DNA of 64,000 nt from Paenibacillus sp. ACRRX (GTDB lineage: Bacteria; Bacillota; Bacilli; Paenibacillales; Paenibacillaceae), in assembly GCF_022346885.1 (NCBI RefSeq), contig NZ_JAKRNK010000003.1, positions 62,001 through 126,000 of the forward strand. Reading direction: 5' to 3'. The translations under genes were made by a program, and so were the position numbers. The notes below the pieces were generated by a model. It ran no database searches and was not told the origin of the DNA. It saw nothing but the letters and a program-made list of their open reading frames with translations. Shown one piece after another: positions 36,779-46,289 of this stretch (the stretch's first letter is position 1; the number at the start of each line of letters is the position of its first letter).

Positions 36779-37654
36779 TTAAGCACGTGCCCAGGTATAA
36801 CTGGTTATAATCGCATTATTTTCATTCTTCTGCATCCCCTTTTGAATCTCGTATGCGCATGCTCGAAGCGTATTGCCAGTCGTATATACATCATCAACAA
36901 GCAGAATGTGTACCCGATGATCCTGCTCGTTAACACGCCAGAACTTAAGCTGCTCGTCAGCACGCCCATCCCAACGATAGGTATGTTCCAAACTACGTTC
37001 TCGACCAGCACGTGATTGCTTGCTCTGATGTCCATAATCTGTTACCCGAACAAGACAACTTATGAGGGGTCGACGCCACGTCGTTGCAAGATTAGACGCT
37101 AGCACCTCTGCTTGATTGAATCCCCGCTCCTGAAGACGAGGTAGTGAAGTGGGGACAAACGTAATCAAATCTGGCAACGAGCTTCCAAGGTATGGGTACA
37201 ACCATGCACAGACCGTACTCTTCCAAGTGCGCTTCCGTCTCTGCTGCGCAAGAAACTTTACTCTCGCTGAATTCATTAACGGTTGATATTGATCCAACAT
37301 CATCCCTGCCATTACGTGAGCATAACCGATATGACCTTTAAACTTAAACTGATTTAACCACTCCTTCATCTGCTCATTATATTGCACAGCGCTGCGATTG
37401 CAGTCGAGTCCGTATGGCGCAAGCGGCTGACGAACGCAGTCTGAACAGCGGATTCCCCGACCACAGCTTACACACCCCACATCTTGGATGAGCGGGATAG
37501 TTAGATAACAACTCCTGCATAGTTGCTCCCGCCATTTCTTTATACTTGTCCCATCCCTGTAAATACTTTGACCACCAGCGCTTGCTTGCTGACCACAAAC
37601 CAGACAGGTTCCTCTGCGAGGCGTACTGATTCGTTCGTACCATCCGCTGCTCAT
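36779..37654 (-). CDS. comFC: ComF-family phosphoribosyltransferase-like protein ComFC
   Basis: A 291-aa protein with an N-terminal zinc-binding region (CLVCGQQ, CRSC, CVSCGRGIRCSDC) and a C-terminal phosphoribosyltransferase fold with PRPP loop ILLVDDVYTTGNTL. It takes part in natural transformation, working with ComFA to take up single-stranded DNA. It is also called GntX-like in Gram-negatives. It follows comFA by about 110 bases. The small gene comFB, found between them in B. subtilis, is missing. Confidence 0.93.
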   Translation of the reverse strand: MSSGWYERISTPRRGTCLVCGQQASAGGQSIYRDGTSIKKWREQLCRSCYLTIPLIQDVGCVSCGRGIRCSDCVRQPLAPYGLDCNRSAVQYNEQMKEWLNQFKFKGHIGYAHVMAGMMLDQYQPLMNSARVKFLAQQRRKRTWKSTVCAWLYPYLGSSLPDLITFVPTSLPRLQERGFNQAEVLASNLATTWRRPLISCLVRVTDYGHQSKQSRAGRERSLEHTYRWDGRADEQLKFWRVNEQDHRVHILLVDDVYTTGNTLRACAYEIQKGMQKNENNAIITSYTWARA

Positions 37655-37762
37655 ACTCAGGAATCTCCACCTCCAAACTTAGTATCAAGCCAAGCTATTA
37701 CGGGGCAAGAATAATGTTCGCAAAAAATATCACACGAGCTTCTGCCCACAGTACAACAACTC

Positions 37763-40183
37763 TTATGAAGATGATGTACGTAAATAACCCCGATTGCGCG
37801 CGATTCGATTCATGCGCCGAATCTGACGTACAGCATCTCGTTGAGAACGGGTCCATTGCGGTGCACCGAAACAGACGACACCGTACGGATCATCCTTTGA
37901 ACGTCCAGCTCGCCCTGCCATCTGGACTAAGGAAGATTCATCGAAGAGTGAGTTATCCGCATCGAGAATAAAGACGTCGCTTTTCGGCACGGTCACACCG
38001 CGTTCTAGAATCGTCGTGGTAACGAGTACACGAATCTCCCCCTGCCGGAAGCGACGTACTTTATCCGTCCGCTGTGAATCAGCTGCGGACGTGCCTGCCA
38101 CAGGCTGCTGCGGGAACGATGTACGCAGCAGATCCACTACGCCATCAATATGGCGTATGCGCGCAACAAATACAAACAGCTGCGCGCCCCTGTCCACAGC
38201 ACGTCGCAGCGTAAGCACGACGTGCTGTGGCAGCCGCCCGCGTGCAATGCAGCGGGCTACACCCGGCATCGCCATCCGCGCTGGAACTGGCAGCGGATGG
38301 CGATGATACCGCACAGGCACAATGGCCTGTGCGAGGCGGCCCCGCTTCACGGCGCGCTGCATCGCCTTAGGCGGCGTAGCCGACAAATACACAAACGTGC
38401 CGCCCGGCGCACAAGCCCGCTGCGCTGCACGCTGAAGCATTGGATTGTTGTGGTATGGGTAAGCATCCAACTCATCCACAACCATCAAATCAAACGATTT
38501 ATAAAAGCGTAGAAGTTGATGAGTCGTCGCCAACGTAATGTCCCCTTTTGACCAACGATCATCACTTCCGCCATATAACGTAACGACACGTGCTCCCGGA
38601 AACGCCTTCTCAATACGCGGCTGCAGCTCTAGCACGACATCTCGTCTAGGAGTCGCAATACATACCTTTTGCCCCCTGTTGAATGCATACGCCGCCATAG
38701 GGAATAACATCTCCGTCTTGCCAGCACCTGTTACTGCCCACAACAAGAACTCTCCCTTGCTCGAGTCAGTACTCAAATCTCGTTTGCGCAAATAACAAAG
38801 CGCTGCCCTGCTCGCCTCTTTTTGAGCTGCTGCCAAACCATACCGTTCAAGAAGAAGCTCGGTATCGTCAGTCGTCAACTCCTGTGTCTTCCTTTGCGGA
38901 TGCACATCCACGCGGGCTTCTCTTATTTTAGGCTTCGTTACACCGAGGACTAACAAGGAGCACGAGCGGCTTCTGGCTAGGTTTAAACAAGATAAGCAAG
39001 TATAGCAGGCAGCAGATCCACAGCTGGCACAAGCAGAGATTTGCAGTTGCTCCTCTCTGCTGCCACATCGACGGCAGTGTGGTTCTGTTCCTGACACCTG
39101 CAGCTTCACACTTTGTTCCTGCAAGACATTTCCATGAGCAAGCAATCTAACTACAGGCAAGCTGCGCCCTACCAGGCGCTTGACTTGTTGGCTAAAACGA
39201 ATCCATCCACTCGTCCTTTCCCCTGTCGCAACACCATTAGTAAGCTCAACATCCCCTTGCAGCATACCTAACTGTAATATAGAACGCAGCAGCTCGAGGT
39301 TTATCTCATATCCATGAGCTTTCATCAAAGATAATACTTCCGCCTCCATTAGCGCCCTGCCTTCAATTAACGAAACTAGGCGATCGCACATCTCCTGTAT
39401 GTACCTCATTTCTGATCTCTCGCTCATCTTCCACTCCGCTGTTGTCTGCCTGCCATTACACAGTTCATAACGTGCGGTTCCTTCCGCTACCATACTTCTT
39501 GTTGGACCTGATCTTGTGACGTTGCTCGTTTCATACCTCATGCCACAATGATCTGATTCCACGATTGTATTCCTTTTTTTAAGATCTTGAATAAGCTCAA
39601 CGCGCAGCGGTTGTAGACTCCATTGAGTTCGGCCATCTTCCCCTCCAAACCACTCCGTATACGAACAGAGCATACGAGCCGTGTAAGCCTTCCACTGCTG
39701 TTCTCCCCAATCATCCATGCACTTTTCCGAGACAAATCGTTGTGTCATTCGAAGCGCCATCGGGAATGGAAGGAGCAAGTGTATGATGGCCATCTTGTAA
39801 ACACACCTTCCTGATCCCTCATCTGATATAGATCCCTTAGAACTAGCATGCGTTGGCATAGCAAATGCTCCTACCTGCTTCAGTTGAGCTTTCTGTTCAA
39901 CTTCCACCGCCTGCGACATCATTGCAGCGTCCTGCTCTATTACCGCCCCTGTCCACTTCTTTGCATCAGTCTGATCATCTGCCGCTCCTCGCTGAATCAT
40001 TGGGGCACTCATTAATTCTGAATGACCTTTTGATCCTGTGAAGTAAGTGTTCTCGAACGAACTCCCTCCCCCAATAGCTGATTCTGCAACCATGCACCAG
40101 TACTGACTATCAATCCAGCTATCCAGTGTAAACCCCATCTGCCAACCTTCGTTTGTTCTAACCGTATATAGCTTCACTTGCAT
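37763..40183 (-). CDS. comFA: ComFA-like DNA helicase with enlarged N-terminus
   Basis: An 806-aa protein, far longer than B. subtilis ComFA (about 460). The last 460 residues hold a four-cysteine zinc knuckle (CRRCG...CASCG...CYTC, about 365-400), Walker A AVTGAGKTEM (about 485), a VVDELDAYPY motif in place of the DEAD box (about 565), and the helicase end motif QMAGRAGRS. This is the DNA-uptake motor core. The first 350 residues do not resemble a domain I know; they are cysteine-poor and of moderate complexity. Many Paenibacillus ComFA proteins may share this. It is followed by comFC. Confidence 0.9.
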   Translation of the reverse strand: MQVKLYTVRTNEGWQMGFTLDSWIDSQYWCMVAESAIGGGSSFENTYFTGSKGHSELMSAPMIQRGAADDQTDAKKWTGAVIEQDAAMMSQAVEVEQKAQLKQVGAFAMPTHASSKGSISDEGSGRCVYKMAIIHLLLPFPMALRMTQRFVSEKCMDDWGEQQWKAYTARMLCSYTEWFGGEDGRTQWSLQPLRVELIQDLKKRNTIVESDHCGMRYETSNVTRSGPTRSMVAEGTARYELCNGRQTTAEWKMSERSEMRYIQEMCDRLVSLIEGRALMEAEVLSLMKAHGYEINLELLRSILQLGMLQGDVELTNGVATGERTSGWIRFSQQVKRLVGRSLPVVRLLAHGNVLQEQSVKLQVSGTEPHCRRCGSREEQLQISACASCGSAACYTCLSCLNLARSRSCSLLVLGVTKPKIREARVDVHPQRKTQELTTDDTELLLERYGLAAAQKEASRAALCYLRKRDLSTDSSKGEFLLWAVTGAGKTEMLFPMAAYAFNRGQKVCIATPRRDVVLELQPRIEKAFPGARVVTLYGGSDDRWSKGDITLATTHQLLRFYKSFDLMVVDELDAYPYHNNPMLQRAAQRACAPGGTFVYLSATPPKAMQRAVKRGRLAQAIVPVRYHRHPLPVPARMAMPGVARCIARGRLPQHVVLTLRRAVDRGAQLFVFVARIRHIDGVVDLLRTSFPQQPVAGTSAADSQRTDKVRRFRQGEIRVLVTTTILERGVTVPKSDVFILDADNSLFDESSLVQMAGRAGRSKDDPYGVVCFGAPQWTRSQRDAVRQIRRMNRIARNRGYLRTSSS

Positions 40184-40592
40184 CCTTCACAACTCCCCTT
40201 CAGTAAATTAATAACTGCATTCACTACTTCTGAAATGACGAGGTATAGTCCTTTATTAACTTTTTTACTATAATTTGTATAAATATCGATTCTACGATTA
40301 ACTTTAGGGAACCCATGCCACTGAGGAACAAAAGATTATAAACAAAATCAACGCAGCGTCTGACCACAGTTTGGTTTGTACATGGTAGAGTAGCGATAAT
40401 TTTCAAATAACCGTCTCTCCGCAAACTTCATATTCGAATTCAAATACACGATACGACAAAAAAGCACACCCGCTTCGACTACTTGTCGAAAGCGATGTGT
40501 GCTTCACATCTTCATGCTATTCAATTCATACACCTTAATGAATTCGCTGTCATTTCCCTCTCCGACGGCGGCTCCAATGCCGTATCCGCCTC
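40184..40592. other. Intergenic region upstream of comFA
   Basis: Contains the terminator of the GT-like gene (40458-40504) and then about 270 AT-rich bases that should hold the comFA promoter. I looked for ComK boxes (paired AAAA-N5-TTTT) and did not see a convincing one. No gene is supported. Confidence 0.5.
40458..40504 (-). terminator. Terminator after the small GT-like gene
   Basis: AAGCACAC (40462-40469) with GTGTGCTT (40497-40504), plus an inner GCTTTCGAC/GTCGAAGC pairing; followed by TTTTTT on the minus strand. Confidence 0.85.
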
Positions 40593-41036
40593 TTATAACG
40601 AGCTGCCAGCCATAAAGGGAACTTTACGCCAATCTTCCTTCCGCTTCAGAAACAGGACAAATTGTATTTCTTCCACCTGTCTGTTCTTCTCCAGAAGCGT
40701 GACCACTTCCATCTGTTCCTTCACACTACTTACATTCATCATATCACATGTCACATCATAACGTCTTGCCATACGCCATACAATATCGATTGTCGCATCC
40801 ATAGATCCGCTGTCCACCATCGTGAGATGCAATCGTCTCCCTTTTAACCAGGCAAACCAGCAGTAGGCGCGAACAATCCACTCCATATGTCGCTCATCAT
40901 TATGTGTTGCCACGATAACATGCATCCATGGCGCCGGCTTATCGCCGCGCAACTTCTTCTGCAAGCGGTGCATCAGATGAACAGTTGCTACCGCCACCCC
41001 GTAGCATCCCACAATCCATAACAGCATTGCGATCAT
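40593..41036 (-). CDS. Small membrane-anchored glycosyltransferase-like protein
   Basis: A 147-aa protein. One N-terminal transmembrane helix (about 3-25) is followed by a half GT-A fold: HVIVATHNDERHMEWIVRAY and then LTMVDSGSMDATIDI, which matches the first half of family-2 glycosyltransferases. The second, acceptor-binding half is absent, so it may be inactive or act as a subunit. I chose the ATG with AAGGAGGTG nine or so bases upstream rather than one 12 codons earlier. It sits between degU and comFA, where B. subtilis has yviA (DegV family). Its role is unknown. Confidence 0.75.
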   Translation of the reverse strand: MIAMLLWIVGCYGVAVATVHLMHRLQKKLRGDKPAPWMHVIVATHNDERHMEWIVRAYCWFAWLKGRRLHLTMVDSGSMDATIDIVWRMARRYDVTCDMMNVSSVKEQMEVVTLLEKNRQVEEIQFVLFLKRKEDWRKVPFMAGSSL

Positions 41037-41144
41037 GCGGCCCACCTCCTTATTACCAAGTGTATGCCGCAAAATGTGCTACGGTGACGGACAAGCGTCG
41101 CCAAACTTCGATTTTTCTACAAGTCGTACATCTTACAAATTGAA

Positions 41145-41867
41145 CTACAGTGTTACCCAGCCGTTCTTAATGGAGTTGATTACCGCTTGTGTCCGATCAT
41201 CCACTTCCATCTTTTGCAAAATGCTGCTGACATGGTTTTTTACTGTCTTCTCGCTGATAAACAGGAACTCACCGATATTCTTATTACTCTTTCCCTCTGC
41301 CATCAAACGAAGGACTTCTGCTTCACGTCGAGTAAGCGGGTTATCCTCCATGTTGTTCAGACGAACACCATTCTCCTTCGATGCATCCTGCTCCATAACT
41401 CCACGCTCGTCTAGCAACGTCATACGGCGAAGCTGTTGGATCAGCTTGCCCGTCACTTTTGGGTGGATATACGCATAACCAGTCACGACCGAACGAATCG
41501 CATTAATTAAAGATTCCGCTTCCATATCTTTTAATAAATAACCAGATGCACCTTTGCGCAATGTTTCGAAGACATAACTTTCATCATCATGAATGGACAG
41601 AATAATAACTTTTACATCCGGAAATATGTCCCTCATCCGTTCAGTCGCTACAACACCATTTTCAATCGGCATATTGATATCCATTAAGACAACATCGGGT
41701 ACTTCATGATTGCAAAATTCAAGCACTTGAATGCCGTCTCCGCATTCCCCGATCACTTCCAAGTCCTCTTCCATATTCAAAATGCGCTTCAAACCCTCAC
41801 GAAACAGCTGGTGATCGTCAGCAAGGAGCACTCTAATTTTGGATTTCCCCGTCTTGCGATTCTCCAT
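41145..41867 (-). CDS. degU: Two-component response regulator DegU
   Basis: A 240-aa NarL/FixJ-type regulator. Receiver domain about 12-130 with the phospho-acceptor aspartate in VVLMDINMP; C-terminal LuxR-type helix-turn-helix about 170-235 (LTRREAEVLRLMAEGKSNKN). It regulates motility, competence and exoenzymes with DegS. The start giving MENRKTGKSK lies just after the degS stop with AGGAG upstream; a longer in-frame start would overlap degS. The flagellar, ComF and surface genes beside it are plausible targets. Confidence 0.95.
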   Translation of the reverse strand: MENRKTGKSKIRVLLADDHQLFREGLKRILNMEEDLEVIGECGDGIQVLEFCNHEVPDVVLMDINMPIENGVVATERMRDIFPDVKVIILSIHDDESYVFETLRKGASGYLLKDMEAESLINAIRSVVTGYAYIHPKVTGKLIQQLRRMTLLDERGVMEQDASKENGVRLNNMEDNPLTRREAEVLRLMAEGKSNKNIGEFLFISEKTVKNHVSSILQKMEVDDRTQAVINSIKNGWVTL

Positions 41868-41871
41868 ATGC

Positions 41872-43032
41872 TTACTCCTCTCTCTTGTCCACATTCGTTG
41901 GAATTAGTATTATGATCTGTGTCCCTTCATTCTCAGTCGAATGAATCTGCATCTGACCTTCCAACAATTCCACACGCTCACGCATGCCTATCAAGCCAAA
42001 GCTGGTTTGTTCTTTCCCTTTAACCTCAAGCGAATTCAAATTAAATCCGCGTCCGTTATCCTCAATCATCAACCGGATTTCATCTTGATCATATGTAATC
42101 TTACATGAAACGTAGGATGGATCTGCATGTTTAGCGGCATTGCTGAAAGCTTCCTGAACCAATCGGTACACAGCAGCTTCCATGGCGGATTTAAGTCGAT
42201 TCTCTTTTCCCTTCACTTCAAACGAGGTGCGGATCTTGCTCTTTTCCTCAAAGTCATGAACAAATTTACGCAGCGTAGGCACAAGTCCCAGATCATCTAG
42301 TGCCATAGGCCTCAGGTTAAATATGGTTTTACGTATCTCCTCTAGTCCCATCCGGACCTGGGATTTCAAGTCTACTATTTCGTGCTGCACCATTTCAAAT
42401 TCCTGCTTCGACAGCATTCTTTCTACAATTTCCGTCCTAAGCACTACATTGGCAAGCGATTGAGCTGGGCCATCATGAATTTCTCTTGCAATTCGCTTAC
42501 GTTCTTCCTCTTGCGCCAATATAATCTTAAGGCCTAGAAGCTGTCTATTCTTAGCAGACTCCAGAATACGTGTTAACTGAGATAAATCACCCGATAAATA
42601 TTCCAACGCTACATTCATCTGCGAACCAATCGTTTCGGCTCGTTCGATTGAGGTTTCCACATTTTTTAATCGTTTCTGTAAGTCATCGCGTCGCGTCTTT
42701 AGATAGCTCTCCTTCTCCCTGTATATCAGAAGTTCGACCTGCAACTGCGTAGCTCGTTCGTACGCCTGCTTGCTGTCCTCCTCCGCATACTTCATGAAGT
42801 CGCGACTAACTTCAGTCAAACGCAAACGAGCCAGACGAAATTTTCGTTCCAGCTCGTCTACCTTATCGCAAATGCGAGCCGTTTCTTCCATCAGCTCATG
42901 CATCTGATATTGGAGAGCAACCGCCTCATCGCGTGCCGAATCCAGAATCTCATAAATTTGATACTTGCTATCCTGCATCACTTGAATGGCATTCTTTATG
43001 ACGCGGTCAATTTCATCGACTTGTTTCTCCAC
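41872..43032 (-). CDS. degS: Sensor histidine kinase DegS
   Basis: A 386-aa cytoplasmic kinase. A long coiled-coil DegS sensor region (about 1-170), then a HisKA_3 dimerisation domain with the phosphorylated histidine in REIHDGPAQSL, and a HATPase domain (NAAKHAD, NGRGFN, GLIGMRERVELLEG). There are no membrane helices, as in B. subtilis. The start is GTG. It is directly followed by degU. In B. subtilis tagO is one gene away; here about 20 kb of surface genes lie between them. Confidence 0.96.
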   Translation of the reverse strand: MEKQVDEIDRVIKNAIQVMQDSKYQIYEILDSARDEAVALQYQMHELMEETARICDKVDELERKFRLARLRLTEVSRDFMKYAEEDSKQAYERATQLQVELLIYREKESYLKTRRDDLQKRLKNVETSIERAETIGSQMNVALEYLSGDLSQLTRILESAKNRQLLGLKIILAQEEERKRIAREIHDGPAQSLANVVLRTEIVERMLSKQEFEMVQHEIVDLKSQVRMGLEEIRKTIFNLRPMALDDLGLVPTLRKFVHDFEEKSKIRTSFEVKGKENRLKSAMEAAVYRLVQEAFSNAAKHADPSYVSCKITYDQDEIRLMIEDNGRGFNLNSLEVKGKEQTSFGLIGMRERVELLEGQMQIHSTENEGTQIIILIPTNVDKREE

Positions 43033-43153
43033 TTACGTTCCGTCCCCTTATTGAGATAAGTCTCTATCCAGGTCTATCTCAGTAAGATCGACCGCGTGTA
43101 GAGGTGGCTATACGTTTAGAATGATTGGTAGTTTCATCCCTTATCATACCACA

Positions 43154-45859
43154 TCAGCGTATCGTAATGGACTTCGACTTTATATCCCAATTTATGACTA
43201 GGCCTAATTGTTCGGATACTAATCTTAATGGGACTAATGTTCTATTTGAACGTAACAAAGGAGCTACTTCAGACTTATTTCTCTTGCCATTGCTTATAAA
43301 TTCTTTAGCGTCCACCACTAACTCGATATATCGGTCCCCACGAAGCACAGTCACTTTCTTTGACGCGCTGTTCCAAGTTGATTTCCCACCAAACTCGTCC
43401 AGGATCACTTTGACTGGCACATAGGTTGTATTATTCAGCATAATTGGCGCAACGTCCAACTTCTTGTCCTTACCGTTCACAGATGCTGTCTTACTGTTGA
43501 CTTTCAACTGTACATCAGCATTCGGAAGACTGATTGAGGAACCCGCAGGCATATGGGCACGAATGTTATCAAATGCGATCTCGCCAGTAGCTGCACGCTC
43601 ATCTTGACCGTCCTGTAAATTCACCACATATAGGCGTTCCAACGTAAGGTTGCCTGATGCACCAATACTGGACATGTCGATATTTAGCGTCTTCCACCCC
43701 GACCAATCGATATATTTGGATACATCATGTAAATACTCTTTACCATTCTCATCGGTAAACTTGGCGCGAAGCCAGTTCATGCTGTTATCTCCGTACACAT
43801 CGATCTTCATCGATGTCGGCGTACCACCTAGTGGAACCCCTGTACCCCCATTTAAAATCGCATATGCAAATTTATTAGCAGCACCTTTGGACATGTCATA
43901 AGTCAGTTTCACAACTTTATCCGAGCCGGATCTACCTTCGTAATTGCCAACAATCGAGGCCGTTCCAAACGTTGATTCCTTAGGAAGTCCCGCGAAGCTT
44001 GGAGACAGAGTGGACTTGTTAAAGTCCTCAATAAGCTTTTCTGCACCTACCGTTACGGGGATCATCGTCTTAAAGCCATCATAGTTAGCAAATGCATATC
44101 CAATCTGGGCCCCGTCAGGTACCTTTGTCACATGGAGCACACCATCTTTAACATTTCCGCTAAAACCTTGCAGTTCCCACATCACAGATGCCTTTGGCAC
44201 ATTAACCGTCGTTCCATCCTTTAGTTTGGCCTTAACGGGTAGCGTTACGGCAGACCCTGCTACGAGAGGCGCTCCAGAGGCTGCGATGTATAGCTCATCC
44301 AGCGAATTTGCCCCGATCACCTCTACGTCCTTTGTAGTCTTGGCAGACCCTGACTTGGCCACAACTTGTGCAGTTCCGGATTTCTTCGCTACAAATGATG
44401 TGCCGTTCCACGCGAGTACGCCATTGGATGCACTCCAATTCACGTTCGTATTAGACGCATCAATTGGATTGTAATATTGATCGTATGCTTTCATTGTATA
44501 AGAGGCTTCCTGGCCTATAAACAGCTTCTCAGAACCAGCAAGCATCATTCCTTTGACTTCACCCTTCGGAGCCGTCGTAAAGATGCCCAGCCCATTCACA
44601 ATCGAACGCTGTGTTGAACCCGTCTCTGTATCATGTGACAGTATTGTGCTTGTCTCTGCCAACGGACGATGCACCATCGTGGTCGATCCGCCGCCATCCA
44701 AGTTAACAGCTTTCCATATGTTTGCCTGTACGAGTGCTTTTTGCATTTCAGATAGCGTAAGCCCAACACTGCTGTCATTCTTCTCTACCGTAATGATATA
44801 GGCATATCGTCCATCCTTGGAGTATCCTACTGCTGTACGTGCACGTGCACTACTGCCGCTGATCGAGTCGGTATCACGCGTAAATCCCGATGCCTTGCCA
44901 TTTTCCACAAGTAGTGTATGTCCACCAATCATCATTTGAAATTGATCTGGGTCGACTTGCTGTCCCGTCGTCTGAGAGCTCAAATGATACTTTGCGCTCA
45001 CAAGCATTCCCACCTGCATATGCTGACGCATATACTCAGCAGCTTTCCCATGCCCGCGGAGTATGTAGCCATCTTCTGGAGCCGTCATCGGCAAGGAAGA
45101 CATTTCTGCCAACTGTTCGACAACCCCATTCCGTACAAGCACCTCGGTTGGTGTCGTAGAGCTCTTTGAGGGACGCTCTTGATTCTTCCAGGCACTAGTA
45201 TAAATATACATCGTGTCCATATGGCTGTATTTTTTGTCCGGTTCTGTCATATACGTCGCTTTATTAATCCCGGCAAGTGGAAACGTCGAACTGTCTTCTC
45301 CCTGCACATAACCTTCAAAGCGATATTCATCTATGCTTGGCTTACCGTCTTTTGTGACAGCAAAAGCATACATTCCCTTTAGAGCGGATGGGCTGGACAC
45401 CATCGTTCCTCCAGCTATAGCTCCGCCCAGCGGTACGCCTTCTAAACCCGTGTTGTAGTAATCACCGTTAACGCCCGCCACAGCGCCTGTATCCTTGACC
45501 ATTCCAGACACACTTTGACGCGTCGTTAACTGCCCGCTCTTGCCTGTCATCGTGTCCAGCTTTAAATACGGATTAGAAAGATCGGCTTCAATGACGTTTA
45601 ATTTAGCCGTTGCTGACTTGCCGCTGCGTGTAGTTGTAAATTGATAATGAATAAGTCGAGCGCCAGAAGTAATAATTTCCTCACTAGTCTTGGTTAAACG
45701 TGAGGCCGCCGTAGAAGTAGCACTCTTTCCATTCTCTCCGTCTGCGTGTACAACAGGTGTGAAGCCGTAACCAGGCGTTAGCAGCATCGTTCCCGTAATC
45801 AACATAACAACCCATTTCGAACAGCGCGACTTGCGACGCGCTCCCTTCGTGTTTCCCAT
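43154..45859 (-). CDS. Secreted phosphodiester glycosidase (NAGPA-type) with C-terminal copper-amine-oxidase-like domain
   Basis: A roughly 901-aa exported protein. After a signal sequence (hydrophobic core about 15-40) comes a NAGPA/DUF2233 domain with VAGVNGDYYNTG and the family marker AVNLDGGGSTTMV. Next are a bacterial Ig-like segment and a carbohydrate-binding-like beta region (PVTVGAEKLIEDFNKSTLSP onward). The C-terminus has the tandem repeats of the copper-amine-oxidase N-terminal domain (NNTTYVPVKVILDEFGG, SNRTLVPLRLVSEQLG), common in Paenibacillus surface proteins. It probably removes sugar-phosphodiester links from a wall polymer. Either of two ATGs seven codons apart could be used; GGGGAG favours the second. 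Confidence 0.85.
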   Translation of the reverse strand: MGNTKGARRKSRCSKWVVMLITGTMLLTPGYGFTPVVHADGENGKSATSTAASRLTKTSEEIITSGARLIHYQFTTTRSGKSATAKLNVIEADLSNPYLKLDTMTGKSGQLTTRQSVSGMVKDTGAVAGVNGDYYNTGLEGVPLGGAIAGGTMVSSPSALKGMYAFAVTKDGKPSIDEYRFEGYVQGEDSSTFPLAGINKATYMTEPDKKYSHMDTMYIYTSAWKNQERPSKSSTTPTEVLVRNGVVEQLAEMSSLPMTAPEDGYILRGHGKAAEYMRQHMQVGMLVSAKYHLSSQTTGQQVDPDQFQMMIGGHTLLVENGKASGFTRDTDSISGSSARARTAVGYSKDGRYAYIITVEKNDSSVGLTLSEMQKALVQANIWKAVNLDGGGSTTMVHRPLAETSTILSHDTETGSTQRSIVNGLGIFTTAPKGEVKGMMLAGSEKLFIGQEASYTMKAYDQYYNPIDASNTNVNWSASNGVLAWNGTSFVAKKSGTAQVVAKSGSAKTTKDVEVIGANSLDELYIAASGAPLVAGSAVTLPVKAKLKDGTTVNVPKASVMWELQGFSGNVKDGVLHVTKVPDGAQIGYAFANYDGFKTMIPVTVGAEKLIEDFNKSTLSPSFAGLPKESTFGTASIVGNYEGRSGSDKVVKLTYDMSKGAANKFAYAILNGGTGVPLGGTPTSMKIDVYGDNSMNWLRAKFTDENGKEYLHDVSKYIDWSGWKTLNIDMSSIGASGNLTLERLYVVNLQDGQDERAATGEIAFDNIRAHMPAGSSISLPNADVQLKVNSKTASVNGKDKKLDVAPIMLNNTTYVPVKVILDEFGGKSTWNSASKKVTVLRGDRYIELVVDAKEFISNGKRNKSEVAPLLRSNRTLVPLRLVSEQLGLVINWDIKSKSITIR

Positions 45860-46289
45860 TTCTGTTGTTTCACTCCCCATGATGTCGTGCTTTATGCTTG
45901 TTGAAGCAACGGCAACAAATTAGTTCTACTGCTCTTTGTTAATAGTCACGTTAATGTCATTGATGTCTATGAATCTCTTAACTTACTACCTTCGCTTACT
46001 CCAGTTGTACGCACACAAAAAGTCAAACTCTCAGCATTCATTGTGAGAATGTAATCAAAATATTGATGTCTAGTTACATTACGGGGATTATCATATACTC
46101 ATCCGCACATATCCAGATTATATATAGCCCTATTACTAATAGACTCATAGAAGAGGAAAAAAGTTTCGTTTTTTTCCATTTGAAGTTCATGGATTGCTTA
46201 AATACAAAAAAAGCTAGCACTTTTCTCCCTGTTCGTTACAGGAATCAAAAGTGCTAGCTGTAAAATATATTCACTAATTAAAGTTATTC
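45860..46289. other. Intergenic region between the glycosidase and the 1450-aa SLH gene
   Basis: A 430-base AT-rich spacer. It ends with the SLH-gene terminator (46205-46258). The middle has no convincing coding region. The glycosidase promoter should be here but I could not choose one. Confidence 0.5.
46205..46258 (-). terminator. Terminator after the 1450-aa SLH gene
   Basis: A perfect 12-bp stem, GCTAGCACTTTT (46213-46224) with AAAAGTGCTAGC (46247-46258), followed on the minus strand by a T run. Confidence 0.9.
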
